From NCBI GenBank assembly GCA_963978905.1, contig OZ022258.1, forward strand, positions 34,347,282 to 34,411,281: DNA of 64,000 nucleotides, in the 5' to 3' direction. The position numbers and the translations under genes are program-made. Positions 32,506-45,422 of the stretch are shown piece by piece. Below the pieces are notes generated by a model. It was not told the DNA's origin. It did not search any database and saw only the letters and a program-made list of their open reading frames with translations. Source of the DNA: Trichostrongylus colubriformis. Its lineage: Eukaryota; Nematoda; Chromadorea; Rhabditida; Trichostrongylidae. Numbering within the stretch: the stretch's first letter is position 1; the number at the start of each line of letters is the position of its first letter.

Positions 32506-33340
32506 ATCCTACCATATATAATTCGCTTAGTATGTCTGTGTGTGTGTCTGTGTGTGTGTGTGTGTGTTTGTCCGTCTGTCACGAAATTCATATCTCGCGT
32601 CGCAGCAAAGCTGGGACGCTGAATTTTACAAGTGATTTGGGGGGTGCCAAGGGAACCCCAGCGGTGGTGGACCGAAAGTGATAGCAGCTGATAAGGGCTG
32701 ATAAGGAGCCTCGGAAGGCAAATGTCACCAAATCCGTTTCGCCTTTCGGGTTGATCCTAAAGCGCTGACACCCATAGGTGTTTTGCGGGATGGGACGGGG
32801 ACATTAATGGTGGACGACCAGCATTGATAACGGTTGATAAGATTCGATAAGGAGCGTAAAAAGCCTAGAGTCGTCAAATCCGTTTCGCTTTTCGCGTTGA
32901 TCCAAGAGCGCTGACACTCATGGGTGTTTAGCAGGGTGGGACGGGGACATTAATGGTGGGTGACCCGCACTGATAATGGTTGATAAGATTCGATAAGGGG
33001 CGTAAAAAGGCTAGAGTCGTCAAATTCGTTTCGCCTTTCGCGTTGTTCGAGGAGCGCTGATACTCATGGGTGTTTAGCAGGGTGGGACGGGGACATTAAT
33101 AGTGGGTGATCCAAACTGATAATGGTTGATAAGCTTCGATTAGGAGCGTGAGAAAGGGAAATGTCACCGAGGCCGGCTTGCTTCTACGGCTAACAGTGGA
33201 AAGTTCATCTTCGCAGGTATTGTGTGGTACGGGTACCTCATGGTACTGTTGGGTACAGGAGCCTCAGTGAAACTGATAACGGCGTACAAAGGCTGATAAG
33301 AATCGTTAGGAATTGGATAGGATGAAATCCTAGCTAACAT
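32506..33340 (+). repeat. (TG)n-headed array of 145-bp monomers
   Basis: The head ACCATATATAATTCGC is followed by a (TG)n tract (about 32530-32570) and ATCTCGCGTCGCAGCAAAG. Tandem monomers of about 145 bp follow: the GCGCTGACAC-CATGGGTG or GCGCTGATAC-type motif recurs at about 32764, 32909 and 33053. Each monomer carries GGGACGGGGACATTAATGGT and a GATAAG-rich block. The same structure recurs at 47.0 and 56.3 kb, and inverted at 16 kb. The class is unknown. Confidence 0.75.
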
Positions 33341-33773
33341 TGTACGACCACCTTAGCAATAGCGTCTGATGCTCAGTGCCATTAGGTGAACATATTTTGT
33401 TTGTGTTCTGATATCACTGGCCGATGTATCGACCGCTGAATGCCTGGCGTTCCAAAAAATGGTGCGTTTCTCTTGATAATGCGATCTCCATTGATAATCA
33501 TGATACAATCTATTTTTGCGATAGCAAAGCAAGCGGTTCACTCGGAATCATTTTCTATTGCGGTACTTGCAGCAACACTGGGTATCGACCGCTAGACTAT
33601 GTAAAATTTCAAGTGGTGAAGCATGTTTACGAAAACGATAAACATCGGTAACGGGATATGGCCTACCATCAATGTGTACGAATTAGATTCTCAGCAAGTG
33701 AACAAATTTTTATCAATCGATGCAGCCGAATAAAAAACTATCGATTTCCAAACTACCCAAACTCCCAATGATG

Positions 33774-34029
33774 ACCAGTTGGCTGGCGCACACTACTGCG
33801 CGCGATTCATGTGGATTACGTGCAAAATGGGTTCCATGCAAAGCGATTGAAGTATACCGATACCAAAATGCTTTTTTATCACGCCATCTTCCCTGCTTTT
33901 TTGCAATTCAATAGCTCAGCTGAAAGTAGAGGGAAGGAAATCTCTGCTCCGCTGTGGTCGGGCCGAACACACCCATTTTGCACAACATCGTTATGAATCG
34001 CGCGCAGTAATCTGCGCCAGCCAACTGGT
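33774..34029. mobile_element. 256-bp MITE, GGCGCACACTACTGCGC family
   Basis: Inverted ends CCAGTTGGCTGGCGCACACT and, inverted, CCAGTTGGCTGGCGCAGATT extend through CTGCGCGCGATTCAT. A full second copy lies at 47432-47701 and a fragment at about 15268-15300. Confidence 0.85.
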
Positions 34030-34066
34030 AACTGCATAATCTGCTTATGACGCAGGATGCTTCCAG

Positions 34067-34243
34067 CGAGCCACCTCTAAGGAAAAGAGGAAAAGCAGTG
34101 AATTATTTGGTAGCTCAGTCGACGATGTCGCAATGGATCCACTGCACTTCAAAAAGGAGGTGGTGTATGTGAGACGGACCACAGATGGAACAGGCTCTAT
34201 TCAAATAATCGGGGCAGTTCGACAGACAAGGTTCGAGCCATGA
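34067..34243 (+). CDS. Candidate terminal exon
   Basis: An acceptor-like GATGCTTCCAG ends at 34066. It is followed in phase 0 by 58 codons and TGA. The product starts RATSKEKRKSSELFGSSVDD and contains the segment FKKEVVYVRRTTDGTGSIQI. It starts only 38 bases after the MITE at 33774-34029, which would therefore sit in the upstream intron. No upstream exon was linked and no family recognised. Confidence 0.3.
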   Translation, partial: RATSKEKRKSSELFGSSVDDVAMDPLHFKKEVVYVRRTTDGTGSIQIIGAVRQTRFEP

Positions 34244-35463
34244 AAAATCTTCTATGAATCTTCAATCGAAAAGGAGAGCTGCACACTAGTATAGTACATT
34301 AGCATTCATGTCAGTACATCTAGAGACAATATAAGAAAGTACAAAGGGAAAAGTAAAAGAAGCGACTTTATAATAGAAACATCTCCTGTTGGCATCATGC
34401 CGAGGCGTCAAATTGGCGAGTTTGTGCAATGGCGGCCACTTAAACTCGTTCACACCACGTCTGTTCTACCATAGGCCAAAATTACCCCTTTCTGGTGTCT
34501 TCAAAGGACACGTGCGACACAGCGGTGTAGATGTTCCCTTCGCCATCTCCGTCTTTTTTTCACATCAGTCTTTCGTGTTGAATGCTGAAGAGATAGAGTC
34601 AAGTAAAAATAGTAACGAAGTGCTACGCTTCTATCACTATCCTCGTCTATATGTTCTTTGATAAAAACAGAACAGCGATTCGAGTTGAAAGAAGACGTGT
34701 AGAGACACTTATCCGATGGTGGCTCGGTGACTCCCAATACGGAGAACCGAAAAAAGACTGACATGAACGGAAATTAAAGGTGAATGTCACAGATAGACAA
34801 TGGCGTTAATTCGACCATTCTCTTTTCTACCTTTTATATTGCTAATACACACGATCCGATTACGCGAACTACAACATAAAGAGCTTAAGAAGGTATCTGC
34901 TCATCAAGCTTATATAAATGCAGTGATTACGAGTGTACACGCTCTGGCAAATAACTGAAGAAGGCGTAGCAATAGAAACGGGAAAGACTCCATGCCAGGT
35001 GTGCACGTCGGGGCGTGCGTGTAGGGTTGCACGTGCTAGGGTCTTCGAGATTCCCATTTGTAGTTATTAGCCCGGAAAGCATGAAGTGCGAAGCCTTCGA
35101 GATTCTCATTCCTACCAGAGCTCAACCTAGCTGACAATTCGTACAACAAACGCAAAATCACGATCACGCCTATTAGCACGGCCAAGCGCTTTGAAGATCT
35201 CCGCAGAAGAAACGCGCATTAATATTTCTGGTGTTCATTGAGAATGCAGAATGCCATCCATTACCGTACAGTGTCTCGCTGCTCCACATGAAGAGATACG
35301 CGTTTTAGTGTCCTCCGTTCCACAGGCTTGACGGTTTGACGTTTATTGAAAATATTCTTGGAAGGTTGAAAGTAGATCGGAAGGCACGCTACAGGCTAAT
35401 ACAGTCTGCTCTATCCATGTGACAATTAGCAGATCCGTGAATGCTTATGGCTTCCAGAAAGTA
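34244..35463. other. Region without recognised genes
   Basis: Overlapping frames on both strands near 34389-34764 are not supported by signals. Around 35040-35110 a short direct repeat (CTTCGAGATTCYCATT) flanks a fragment of the tRNA-like core seen at 6180-6253. Confidence 0.4.
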
Positions 35464-36340
35464 TTAGGTTGTACCAAAAGTCTTGTTGGATTTTTCCAGA
35501 AACGTCAACAGTTCTTGTTTACTTCGTGACAGATCTAGGCGATTTAGAAATATGGTAGAACAATTCCTTAGCTTTCTAGCAAAATATGTATTGACCTGCC
35601 ACATTCCGTGGAGGAAATTACAGTGCCCGTAGTCGATACCCACCCAACATGCGGTGTCATCTACTGTAAGTGGTATCGAAGCACCAAAGCGACGGAAGCT
35701 CGCGACTCCATCAACGTTGCATTAGGCAGGGGATGTATGAACTACGAAACCATGCGCCGCTGGTTCATCAGCTTCAGCAACGGCGAGATGGACATGGAAG
35801 ACAACCTCGCTCAGGACTGTGTACGTCTGGGTTACTGGAGGAATGCTTTTCCACGAGGTGCTAGTACAAGGCTAGACAGTCATCGCCACCGTATACGCCT
35901 ACCAACTCCGGCAGCTCGCCATAGTTGTTCGAGAAAAGCACCGGAGAAGGTTCGCGGTGATCCTTCTTCGTGACGACGTCCGCTCCCATTTCGCGAAAAG
36001 TACCCAGACCAAGCTACAGGAGCTCGGCTGGAATGTCCCGCTCCGACCGCCATACTCTTCAGACATTGCTCCTTCTGACTATAATGTTTTCGCATCTTCT
36101 GAAATCTTTCCTGAACTAGAGTAAATCTGTTGATTACGGCTCTTTTGCGAAGGCGATCGCTGACTTCTTCGGCTCTCAAAATCCAGAGTCCTGGGAGGAG
36201 GAAATCATTGATTTACCTATGTGGTGTCAGAGTGTTGTCTATAACAATGGTGAATAGGTTGTTGCCTAGTCTTTTGTTTGAAGAAATAATAATGAAAGCC
36301 ATGATTGAAAAAAATCCTACAAGACTTTGGTACAACCCAA
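35464..36340 (+). mobile_element. Mariner relic, 877 bp
   Basis: TA flanks inverted ends TTAGGTTGTACCAAAAGTCT and, inverted, TTGGGTTGTACCAAAGTCTT. The plus strand keeps the two ends of a mariner transposase with the middle deleted. Confidence 0.8.
35608..36110 (+). pseudogene. Mariner transposase, internally deleted
   Basis: The N-terminal part (35608-35830) includes MRRWFISFSNGEMDMED, the mariner second helix-turn-helix region. The C-terminal part (about 36010-36100), in another frame, includes LGWNV, PPYSSDIAPSDYNVF with the third catalytic Asp. The first and second Asp regions are missing or unreadable. The copy is dead. Confidence 0.7.
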
Positions 36341-36375
36341 TATAATAGCGTGCCTAATATACCTAATATAATAGC

Positions 36376-37073
36376 ACACAGCGTGCCAAAAAAGTATTTT
36401 CTCTCCTTCACTTCAACGCCATATTAGTCGAGCTTCAGATCCTGATGGGGTGTCTCCATTACTAAATTCAAGAACACATCTCAACTATCACTGAGCTCCG
36501 TAACAGTCTTCCGCATGAGCAGGATCGGGAAAATCTTCCGAGTGAACATGACGTGTCGCCTCAACTCGGCAATATTGGAGATCTCGTCACCCTCGTTCAC
36601 AGCCTTGCTTAGGGAATCTGTTCATTCTGAGTACTTGAAGGGACTCTCTTTGGGTGGTGTTCTTGAGCATTCCGTTTCCGGGCTCCCAACGTTTTTCGTT
36701 TCCAATAAATAGAACGTGCCATCACCATTGGAACCCCTCCGAAGGCGGGTTTGAGGCATGAAAGATAACACTTCGGATCATAGCAGCGTTGTTCAAGCAG
36801 CCAGGGCACTGTAGCTTCCATGAACCGAAGGGGCAGCCTTCAAAAAGCTTCCCACAAGAGATCCACGATGGTAGCTGGCTCTGCTGTTTGAGGCCGACCC
36901 TGAAGCCGCAGGTGCTCTGAATCCCGGCTGTGCCGCCTGAAAGCTCCATATTTTCATGACGGTGTTCGAGAAATATTTCGCCCTAATACTTTTACCTCTT
37001 TCTTTATCCTCTGTTTTGTATACTTGGCGGAAGTGAACCACAAGCAAAAATACTCGGTTTTTGGCACCCTCTG
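36376..37073 (+). mobile_element. MITE, GGTGCCAAAAA family, copy 1
   Basis: The right end CAGAGGGTGCCAAAAACCGA (inverted) and left CACAGCGTGCCAAAAAAGTA match the two elements at 44637-45377 and 45423-46124. The interior includes GAACCGAAGGGGCAGCCTTC and a GCTTCCCACAAGAG block also present in those copies. The left boundary is uncertain by a few bases. It has no transposase frame. Confidence 0.7.
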
Positions 37074-37539
37074 TATAAGCAACATGGGTGCCTTACCAAG
37101 TTAGTGCGACAGACAACCTTCACTACGAGTGTCTGGTATTTTTGCCGTTCTCGAATGGCAAAAGGCTCGCGAGACACCATAATTGTGAATGAAACTTGGG
37201 TAGGCTCTGTCGGCTATGAGAAGGTGCACTACTGGTAGAGTAATGAGAAATCGTCTGTACGTGTGGCAGTAGCTGGATTTCAGGTCGGATCGATTTGCCT
37301 TCGATGCCACTGTCAGAGTCGTACACGCCGTTATTACTGTAACGGCTACTGTTTGTGCCAGAGATCCCCAGAAATAGTTGATGCTTCCACCGTCTTTCTA
37401 AATGCAGCTAATTCTTCCAACATGACCACGTGAACCAGGATGTTGCAACGAGAAACAAGAAAGAGCTAAGCTCTGCAGATCCGCTCTAACCTCTGTATTA
37501 TCTTGTCCTAGGATGCTCCGAATACTATTCAAACACTGC

Positions 37540-37779
37540 TTGAAGGAATGTGCACGGAAAAATGAGCTCTCTGTTACCCATATACTTATGACGTATTTGA
37601 ATGAGGGCATGGTGGAAACAGAAAGTCAATTAAACAATTCTTTTTATCTCCGACAGCGGCGAATGACCGGATTTTCACTTTTTTCGCGTGAAATTTTACA
37701 TGCAGCCATTATCAAGCAAAAACACCACATAAATTAAGGGTACCAGAGAAACTCACTTTTCCGTGAACGATTCCTTCAA
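37540..37779. mobile_element. MITE, AAGGAATCGTCCACGG family, short copy
   Basis: Inverted ends CTTGAAGGAATGTGCACGGA and, inverted, TTGAAGGAATCGTTCACGGA are followed by AAATGAG and CGCGTGAAATTTT motifs shared with 56989-57465 and 58915-59346. It is shorter because the GC-rich centre is missing. Confidence 0.7.
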
Positions 37780-39153
37780 TCAGGGCCCTGAGCATGACAT
37801 AAATGTGAGAGTCTGATTATCGAGCTGCACTCGAATCTTATTTTCCTGGGTTTCTCAAATCGCGAACTTTCAGGCGCAGGAGATCGAGCAGCTAGCCGGT
37901 GATTGGAGTTAAGCAGTAGAAGGCCATGATGTCTACATTGTCTGTACATAACTAAAAGCTTTAAAATAATAGTCCTAAAAAAGGTCGCACGTGCCGCAAG
38001 GTATGTATGTGCTCCGTACATCTACTCCAATTTCTTTTTGAAAACATTTTGAAAATTTCTCACCATCCAAAAAAGACGTTACTGTGATGGTGCAAAACGA
38101 ACGAAAAGATAGAGCTACGCTTCAGTAATGGGCTCTTTAAACTACCGAATCTTTCGTAACGCCCCCGGGCACATAGCCTTTGCTTGGCTGGCATAGTGGC
38201 GCTGGTTTTGCATGAGAAGAAGACTATGATGACCTGGCAGCTCAGCACTTTGGGAACAAACAAAATGTCAGAAATTCCCTCATGTCCGTACCGTGTCACC
38301 TCCTTTTTGAATCTCTACTGAAACTTGAAGTCTGTCCTTCCTGAGGTGATGGATGCAGTAGAGACTGCCATCGCAATTGGGCTTTTTGCCAGAAAGAACA
38401 ACCTAGATAGAAGAAGAACAGCAAGTGAAAGAGGTGCAAAGTCCTGAGAGGGTTGGGCATCCCACCAATCAGCTCTGCTCCATCTTCTGGCCAAACTGGC
38501 TCAGTTTCAAATATGTCCGCTGGTTTTGAACAGTGTCTCCTTAGTTTCCACAACTTGTAATTCTCTGATATTCAGTTAACAGTTTCCGTCATATTCTCTT
38601 CCCCTTTTGCCTCAAAGAAGGTCATAATTCTGAGCATGACGCAGTAGAATTCTTCTCATCTCTTGAAATGTTGCACTTATGACTATCAAAAAGCAAAGGA
38701 AAATCCTCACTACTCTTGCTGGCCCCGAGCAGCGTAAGATCCGCACTGAATTCATTCGAAGACTGGGTGAAGCTGTCCCAATTTCTTCGCGATCTTACGG
38801 TTAAGTACTCTCAGCTCTTTTTTCGGAACGAATGAGTCCGATTCCCTCAAAACAGACACCACTGTAACAAAACCAGCAGCAAAACAGCAAAACAAGAACT
38901 ACAACAACAATAAATGTGAACTGACGGAGTAGCATGAGGGGCTGCAGCTACAACCGAAACGGTATTCCCTAAAACATGGAGAGATTCGGTCCACATGGGA
39001 TTTTTTTTTCAGAAACAACTCACTATATGGGCTTCTGGACATCCTAGAGGTTGTTCGTATCATTATGCGCCTCAATGTAGATATAAATTTTCCAATTGGG
39101 ATGGAGCTTTGCGCTGAGGGTAATTTTAAGAATTTTGACCACAGCATACTCCT
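37780..39153. other. Region with one short codon-like ORF
   Basis: A 41-codon plus-strand frame at 38679-38804 begins MTIKKQRKILTTLAGPEQRK and ends at TAA. Its composition looks coding, but no splice context was found and the family is unknown. Other frames are 60-85 codons and unsupported. Confidence 0.35.
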
Positions 39154-39650
39154 TCAAAGGCACACCTCGCGATAAATTGTGAGAGTTATTGCGTGTATTA
39201 CTGAATGTAAAGGCCCCGCTTAACCCGCCAGTGAAGAAAAATGAATCAAATCTCCTCACAACCAGCAAAAGTAAAGCTCTCCGTATTCAGTCCTAGTACG
39301 AGTATTGGAGAATGTAGAAGAGCTTTTACTCGATGATATCGCGCAAAATGCTACGATATCACCTGTTCTTCCCTGTTGAAGCTGCCTTCACAGTCGAAAT
39401 CGCTGCCTTATCTTGTCTTATCGCAGGTTTCCTTTTTCACGTAAGAGCCACGTTGGAAATTTGCTCGTCTAAGGCCAGGTATGATTCGGCTCGATGGGCT
39501 CAACTCGGCTCGGGTAGAGCGCGTCTATCGCCGCGAGGATGCACGATCAAGCCGCAACAAGGGTGCAGACTGAGCACCTATCTAAGGACCTAGTTGCCCC
39601 AAGAAAGTAAGCCACTATGTGATTATCGCGTGGTGTCCTTTAAACTAGTG
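39154..39650. mobile_element. MITE-like unit with CGCGATAA ends
   Basis: The left CTTCAAAGGCACACCTCGCG and the inverse of the right end (GTTTAAAGGACACCACGCGA) are inverted repeats about 500 bp apart. Homologous single ends occur at about 17418 (CTTAAAGGCACACCACGCGA) and 52195-52275 (GTTATCGCCTGGTGCCTCCG), with homology extending inward. It has no coding capacity. Confidence 0.55.
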
Positions 39651-39714
39651 ATAGTGAAGGTGTTTTCAACATACCAGAGGTGAGCTCAAACCAAGGATGT
39701 CGATCTTCTCTTGT

Positions 39715-40885
39715 ATCGGGATGTCCGAAAAGTTCTGAGAGAATTCAGTCGGTTCGTTCAACAGAAATTCACCACAGCAGAAACTTAGGGTGTCAAACCA
39801 CGATTGTGCCCCTCCGCAGCCACGACGTCTCCTTACTGATCCATTTTCCATAAGAAGAGAGAGGGGCCTGATTTGATCCATTCGTCTATTTACTACATGC
39901 TTGACTTCTTTAAGGTTCTTGAATTCTCTCCTTCAGACGCGCTCCTGCAGGCTTTCTAAAGCGGGTTGATCTCACAAGGGCTATGGTCAGGTGAATGTAG
40001 AGGGGAAGGCAGCGGATCGATGAAAGGTCTTTTTACCTGCTCCGCCGTCCTTGCGTAATGTGGTCGAGCACTGCCCACCATAATCAGAAAATTTAATCGC
40101 AACCGGTGTTAAGTGAAAGCTCGAAAAATGGGTGCCATCTGTTGCAGTTTTCTGGAGAATAACATTGTAAACGCAATCGCACTCTCGAGTAGGATCTAGC
40201 ATAAACACCTGAGTGGAGCTGAGGAAGAATGAGATCATCTCCTTCTTGACGTTGGCACCTCGTTCTGGAACAAGCTGTGTCTTCTTGCCCACTAGTTGCC
40301 ATCGCGATTTCCTTTCTGAATTTGAATATGATATCCACTTTTCATTTGGAGCTATGACGAAGTTATCCATGCCGTTGTTTGCTTACGATCGACGAGACTC
40401 TGGCCCACAGCGTCTCCTCCTCGACGCTTATATCCAGTTGTGAAATGTTGGACAACTCGATTCAAAGCAGCGCGAAGGCGATTTTTGCGTAAAATGCTGT
40501 GGTGAGTGAAACAGCGGTAGAAGCCGCTCCGAGGAGTCTCGTGGTGGCATTTCTGGAAGAACGATCGGATCACCTCGTGCAGGTGGCAAGCGAAGACGCG
40601 CTACTGCCTATTGGAGGCCATAACACATTCTGGGTATGAAAGTCGGGGTGAGCAGATGTATAGTAGTGAAAGAGAAGACGCCGGCAGCCGTGCCGGTCGC
40701 ACATAGTTAGTTCGACGATAGCATACTTCCAGCGGCTAATTAGAATACCGATCAGCTTAGCAATAATCTCTCAACAGTGCACCGTTGCAAGAATTTCTAC
40801 CATAGTTCTGTTTTGACACATTCGCGCGCAACATGCTTTCGAAGTTGAGAGACGGAATTTCCTCAGATTTTTTCGGACACCCTAG
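39715..40885 (-). mobile_element. Mariner relic, 1.17 kb
   Basis: Inverted ends around GGGATGTCCGAAAAGTTCTG and, inverted, GGGTGTCCGAAAAAATCTG bound the unit. Borders are uncertain by a few bases. The minus strand carries a highly diverged transposase. Confidence 0.65.
39716..40573 (-). pseudogene. Mariner transposase, diverged
   Basis: Frames 40573-40352, 40370-39987 and 39881-39716 follow one another. The central one includes PNEKWISYSNSERKSRW, which aligns with the TGDEKWVxYxNxxRKRxW region. The first catalytic Asp is Asn here. The second and third Asp motifs are not readable. The tail near LNEPTEFSQNFSDIP is consistent with a mariner C terminus. Assignment is by motif only. Confidence 0.5.
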
Positions 40886-43800
40886 TGTTAAAACGTGGGG
40901 CAAAGCACGATTATCAATAGATGACATTGTGTGACCTACTCTTTGAAAACGTCACTTCTTGAAGATTACGCTCACCAAATAAAGATGATTCCCTACTCAA
41001 GACTCCGTACCCCAATTGAAGCTGCTTATACATATTAGTGTCATGCACATCTTGCTCGATGAATGTGAGAAGATTTGTAGAGTGCCAAATCGAAATCCAG
41101 TCAGCCCGGCGCGTACACCTGTCCATTCTGTGAGAATAGAATATGGCTCATTGTGATTAAGCTGCAGAAGTGCTCATGGGTGAATAAAAGTAAGGATGTA
41201 AAAGTTGTAAAAGGATACAAACTCAGGGAAGTATTAGTTCAGAGAAGACTGCTTTGAATAAACTGAGTGGCTTTGCTTTCTTGTTTCTATAACAAATCGT
41301 TTGTTTCTCTTAATTATATTTCATGGAAACAGAGAAAATTTATTGAATGCTGAGCCATCTTCAGACCCTTATAAGGGCTACTTAGCATTCCAATAAGGAC
41401 GAGATAGGAGTAGGTCAAAGAATTAGCGTTTCTGTTGTGGGCAGTGCATTGAGAATTTTCGATGACACTGACGCCAGTCCATCAACCGTCTCGTTATCGA
41501 TTACCGACTCATTTGAATTTTTTCTCGTTTTATTCTATATTTTCTTTTTCTCATGTCGCATCACGTTCACTCTAATTAATACCTCGAGCTGTACGTTCAG
41601 CAAGCTTCCGCTCCGGTCAACTAAAGACCATCAGCCCTTCTTATAAGGAATTTTGCGCGCCACATTTCCTCGCAGAGTTTTTACCCGCCGATCAACTCTA
41701 CACATGTTGACCTCCGAGACCAGATCACAGCTCTCACAATAAGATAAACTGCGGTAGCAAAACGAGGTTCTCAGCTTTTCTGGAACAGATGATCTTCTTC
41801 AGCCTTATAACGGCCATATTGAAATTTTGAGCATGGCTTTTTCCGATTATCCTTTGTCTGGAAGGATTCACATTAATCACATTCATGAAAGCAAAGATTA
41901 TCTGAAAAACCGTTTTGGTCAACGGAGAATTTCCATTGAAGCTTTTTCGTTTTTCGCTATAGACAATGCGATGCGTCCAAAATCACGTCTACGTCATGCC
42001 CAGCAATTTGGGTGTATCTCGGGCCTCGTTGAATATAAAAACGTGGAGTCCTACAATGAAGGTGCACTGAGGCCAAATGGTGTATATCTTACTCTGAGCA
42101 AGGGTTATGGTTGTACTCGGCTGTAGGAATAATGGATTTATTAGAGTGGCTGCTAAGATCGAAGAGCATCAGCATAGACAGCTCCTCTAACAATAAGCGT
42201 CCGAGAGCTCTCACTGTTAGCAGACTAATCTGCTAGATTTTGATCTTGTAGATTCCAGCAAATTTCAAGAAGCAAGTGATATTTGTAATCTGCCCAGAGG
42301 TTCTGCAGCATATGCTTGATGTGACAGATTGATCTCACGTTGAAATTGGCGGCGAAGATATCCAAGAGTGCATCAGCGAAGAAAACGCGGAACGAAATTG
42401 CAGAAAACTGTGGAATGGGACCCCTATTTCCCCGTTGGTTCTAGTGCACCACTAAGTATCGAAACAAGCGGACACATGGCTCATATACGCAGGGAAAGTC
42501 AGATGCGCTTGCTTGTGAGATTAGACTACACGGAGAGGGAGAGAATGTACGTTACGACTTTCCATCTTGGGTCACCGTGCCTCACGAATTTCGTCACCAC
42601 GCGCTGTAAGCAACTCTGGTCCCGTTCCAGATTGGCTAGTTAAATTACGGGCTAAAAGGGGCGGACGCTACCTCATCGGGTGGCCTGACCTAGAGGAACA
42701 TTCCTGGCACATCTACACGCACGTTAAGTGCAAAGGACTGTAGAGCCAAGCCGAAGACCTCAAAGCGCACCTTACACCATAAATAGCAACACACACTACC
42801 TCTTCAGAACCACAGCGTTCAATTATAGTAGGCTCATTTTCACTTCCTGCACACTCGATATTGTAGTGGGTATGTCTACGCAAAATCATCGCTGCAGATC
42901 GACCACACACATTGAAACTCTGCGGAAGGAAAGTAGCTTCACAGACAGGCATCATTGTAAAGTAGCACACAAAATATGCATGCCATCATTTTGAAAAAAT
43001 TACGGGTTATTATTTTGAAAAATTGCGGCTTTCTGGCCAACTATCAGGATTTGAACGGGAACCATATGCGCATAGCTCTTATTGAAGAATCCTGTTATAT
43101 CGCCTTCATCTCGTCAACGATTGTCGATTTGCCAAAAAGAAGAAGTTTCAGGTTGACATGATTGGGAAGTGACCATTCACTATGAAATCAGCGACACAAA
43201 GTGAAGGAAAGGTAATCATCTGTTTGTATACGCTCAGACCCGAAAGTTTCGAGTTATCGATTAATAAATTCAAGAGCTCCTCTGTAGGCAGATGTATGCC
43301 ATCAGCGCCGTGTGTTTTCAGGCGACACGCTTAAGATGCGGCAGAGGACACCGCAATCGTTTCAGAAGCTAACTACACATGGAGCCCCTAGCGTGCGCGC
43401 CGCAAGCCGCTTCGCGAATTTTCGGTCCTGATGGCAGACAGTGCTGTAAGCCGAGTTGGAACGCCTTTTATGGAAAGTCTGAAAGAGATCACGCCTTGTG
43501 GCCACTTTTCGGGAATTGCCTACTTCAATTTTGCTGATCGTTGAGATGAACAATGAGTAGGCAAGCGCTCATAGACAGTGTTCTGAAGAATAGCGGAGGG
43601 TCTGCAAAAAGCGACAAATGCACCCTGAGTATGCTGAAAGAAGCTATACTACCAGGACAAGACTGTCATTTAATAGCTAGCGCAAGCTTTGTCACCCGCA
43701 GCGCGAGGTATTTCCATTCTGAGAAAGCAAAGTTGCAAACGTCTTATCTGTACTATCCAGTGGTTTAATTACAGAATTCATTTTCTCACTCAGTTTTTTG

Positions 43801-44636
43801 TTCAAAAATTTCACTCAAAGGGTGAGCAAACTTTGTCGTTCGGTCAGTAATCGCACCAACTTTGCCATCTGTTTCTCCATGGGGCCTCGTTCATACTCAT
43901 CCTTTCGGCAAAGTGGGCCCCTTAGGAAACCAATTAACAGAAATGTTCAGAATGAAACGAATTTGTTTGAGAGACAATTGAAGGAGTAAGCGAGTGAGGT
44001 ATCTGTTTCGTATCTTATACGCATCGCCCGTTCTCCCATACCACTATTCCTTGTTTTCCAGATCAATATGTGTATCCACTGAATTTCGTAGAATCTATAG
44101 TCCTCTCAATTCTTCGCGTATGAACGAAAGGACATGCCAGGGTTACCACAAATTCAATAATCAGCAAAACAGTAGTAAACAAATACAGGAATGTGACTGC
44201 CGAGCCAACAGGACCTGAAAATTCCCAGAAAATTCTTTTATCTCGATCGTTTCCAATTAGCAGCTAATTATCGCATTCACAGTTATCAATGCGTTTTGTC
44301 ATCCGTATGACAATTAACTTAATCTAGTACAGGGTTGCTCATGATTACTGTAGCAGAGTACAGAGGCCCATTGACTCTCTGATTTGTTGGGAATCTTTAG
44401 TTTGAAGCTTGTTAGTGGTTTTTCGACTTTGCACGGTAGTCCGAATCAGATTTGATCAAATTTAATAGTAGGTCATGGCTGATGACTGAGTAAATATGGA
44501 GCTATTATGTATATAGGAATCACTGAGTTACTGTTCGCTCAGTTCAGACAGCCAAAACTAGTGTAGACAATTACATGGAGATTCAGTCGTTGAAGGCAGC
44601 GATGAACGAAGCATGAGATGAATTGGGCATACTGTA
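40886..44636. other. Long region without firm gene calls
   Basis: The best open stretch is plus 41758-42126 (122 codons after a TAG). It includes YPLSGRIHINHIHESKDY and ends CTRL before TAG. Its codon composition looks coding, but a run of this length can occur by chance and no family was recognised. Frames at 42368-42643, 42728-42994, 43553-43768 and 43798-43989 are weaker. No element ends were found. Confidence 0.4.
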
Positions 44637-45377
44637 CAGGGGGTGCCAAAAAAAAAAGTAATTTTGTCTCCCACTTTCACCCCACTTTAGTCGAACTACA
44701 GCAAATTCTGTTGAGGTATTCACATCCCCAGATTCAAGAGCAGACCTCACTCTATGCATATACTCCGTGGCAGCCTTCTGCACGAGCAGGAACGGGAGCG
44801 AGGAAAGAGTGAACAAGATGTGTCACCTCAACTGGGCAAAATCCGAAATTTCGTCGCCCTCGTTCACAACCTTGCTGAGGTCCGTTCACACTGAGTACCT
44901 ATGGGGATTCATACTGGGTGGTGTTCTTTAACATTCCGTTTTTTCCGGGTTCCTAGCGCCCTTCGTTTCCAAGAGCCAAAACGTGCACTTACCACTGAAG
45001 CCCCTCTGGAGGCGGATTTGGGCATGAAATTGATACTTCGGATCATAGCAGCCTTGTCTAAGCAGCCGGTGCTCTGTGACTTCCACGAACCGAAGGGCCA
45101 ATCCTTAGGAAGCTTCCCACAAAAGACCTACCATGGAACCCGGCTCCACTGCTTTAAGGGGACCTTGATACCGTGGGTGCTCCGAAGCCCGACTGCGCCG
45201 CTCAAAGGTTCTATATTTTTATGAAAATGAAAGTAGTGAGTCTCAGCTTGTTCCTGCTTTTAGAGGAACATTTCGGGAATACTTGCCCCAATACTTTCAT
45301 TTCTTTTGGTTCCCTATGTTTTGTATAATTAGGAGATGTGAGCCGTGGGCAAAATTACTTTTTTTTGGCACCCCCTG
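44637..45377 (+). mobile_element. MITE, GGTGCCAAAAA family, copy 2
   Basis: TA flanks the perfect ends CAGGGGGTGCCAAAAAAAAA and, inverted, CAGGGGGTGCCAAAAAAAAG. The 741-bp interior matches 36376-37073 in the same orientation, including the GAACCGAAGGGCCAATCCTT block. It has no transposase frame. Confidence 0.85.
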
Positions 45378-45422
45378 TAGTTGGGAGTTACAGCTGACGA
45401 CTTGGCTAACATATAGGGTATA

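Noticed and set aside
32335..32622. Open frames across the (TG)n tract
   Set aside because: They are produced by the microsatellite and the foldback arm and have no protein features.
41758..42126. 122-codon plus-strand open frame as a gene
   Set aside because: It is codon-like, but it lacks convincing splice context or a recognised family. It is kept only as a note in the regional entry.
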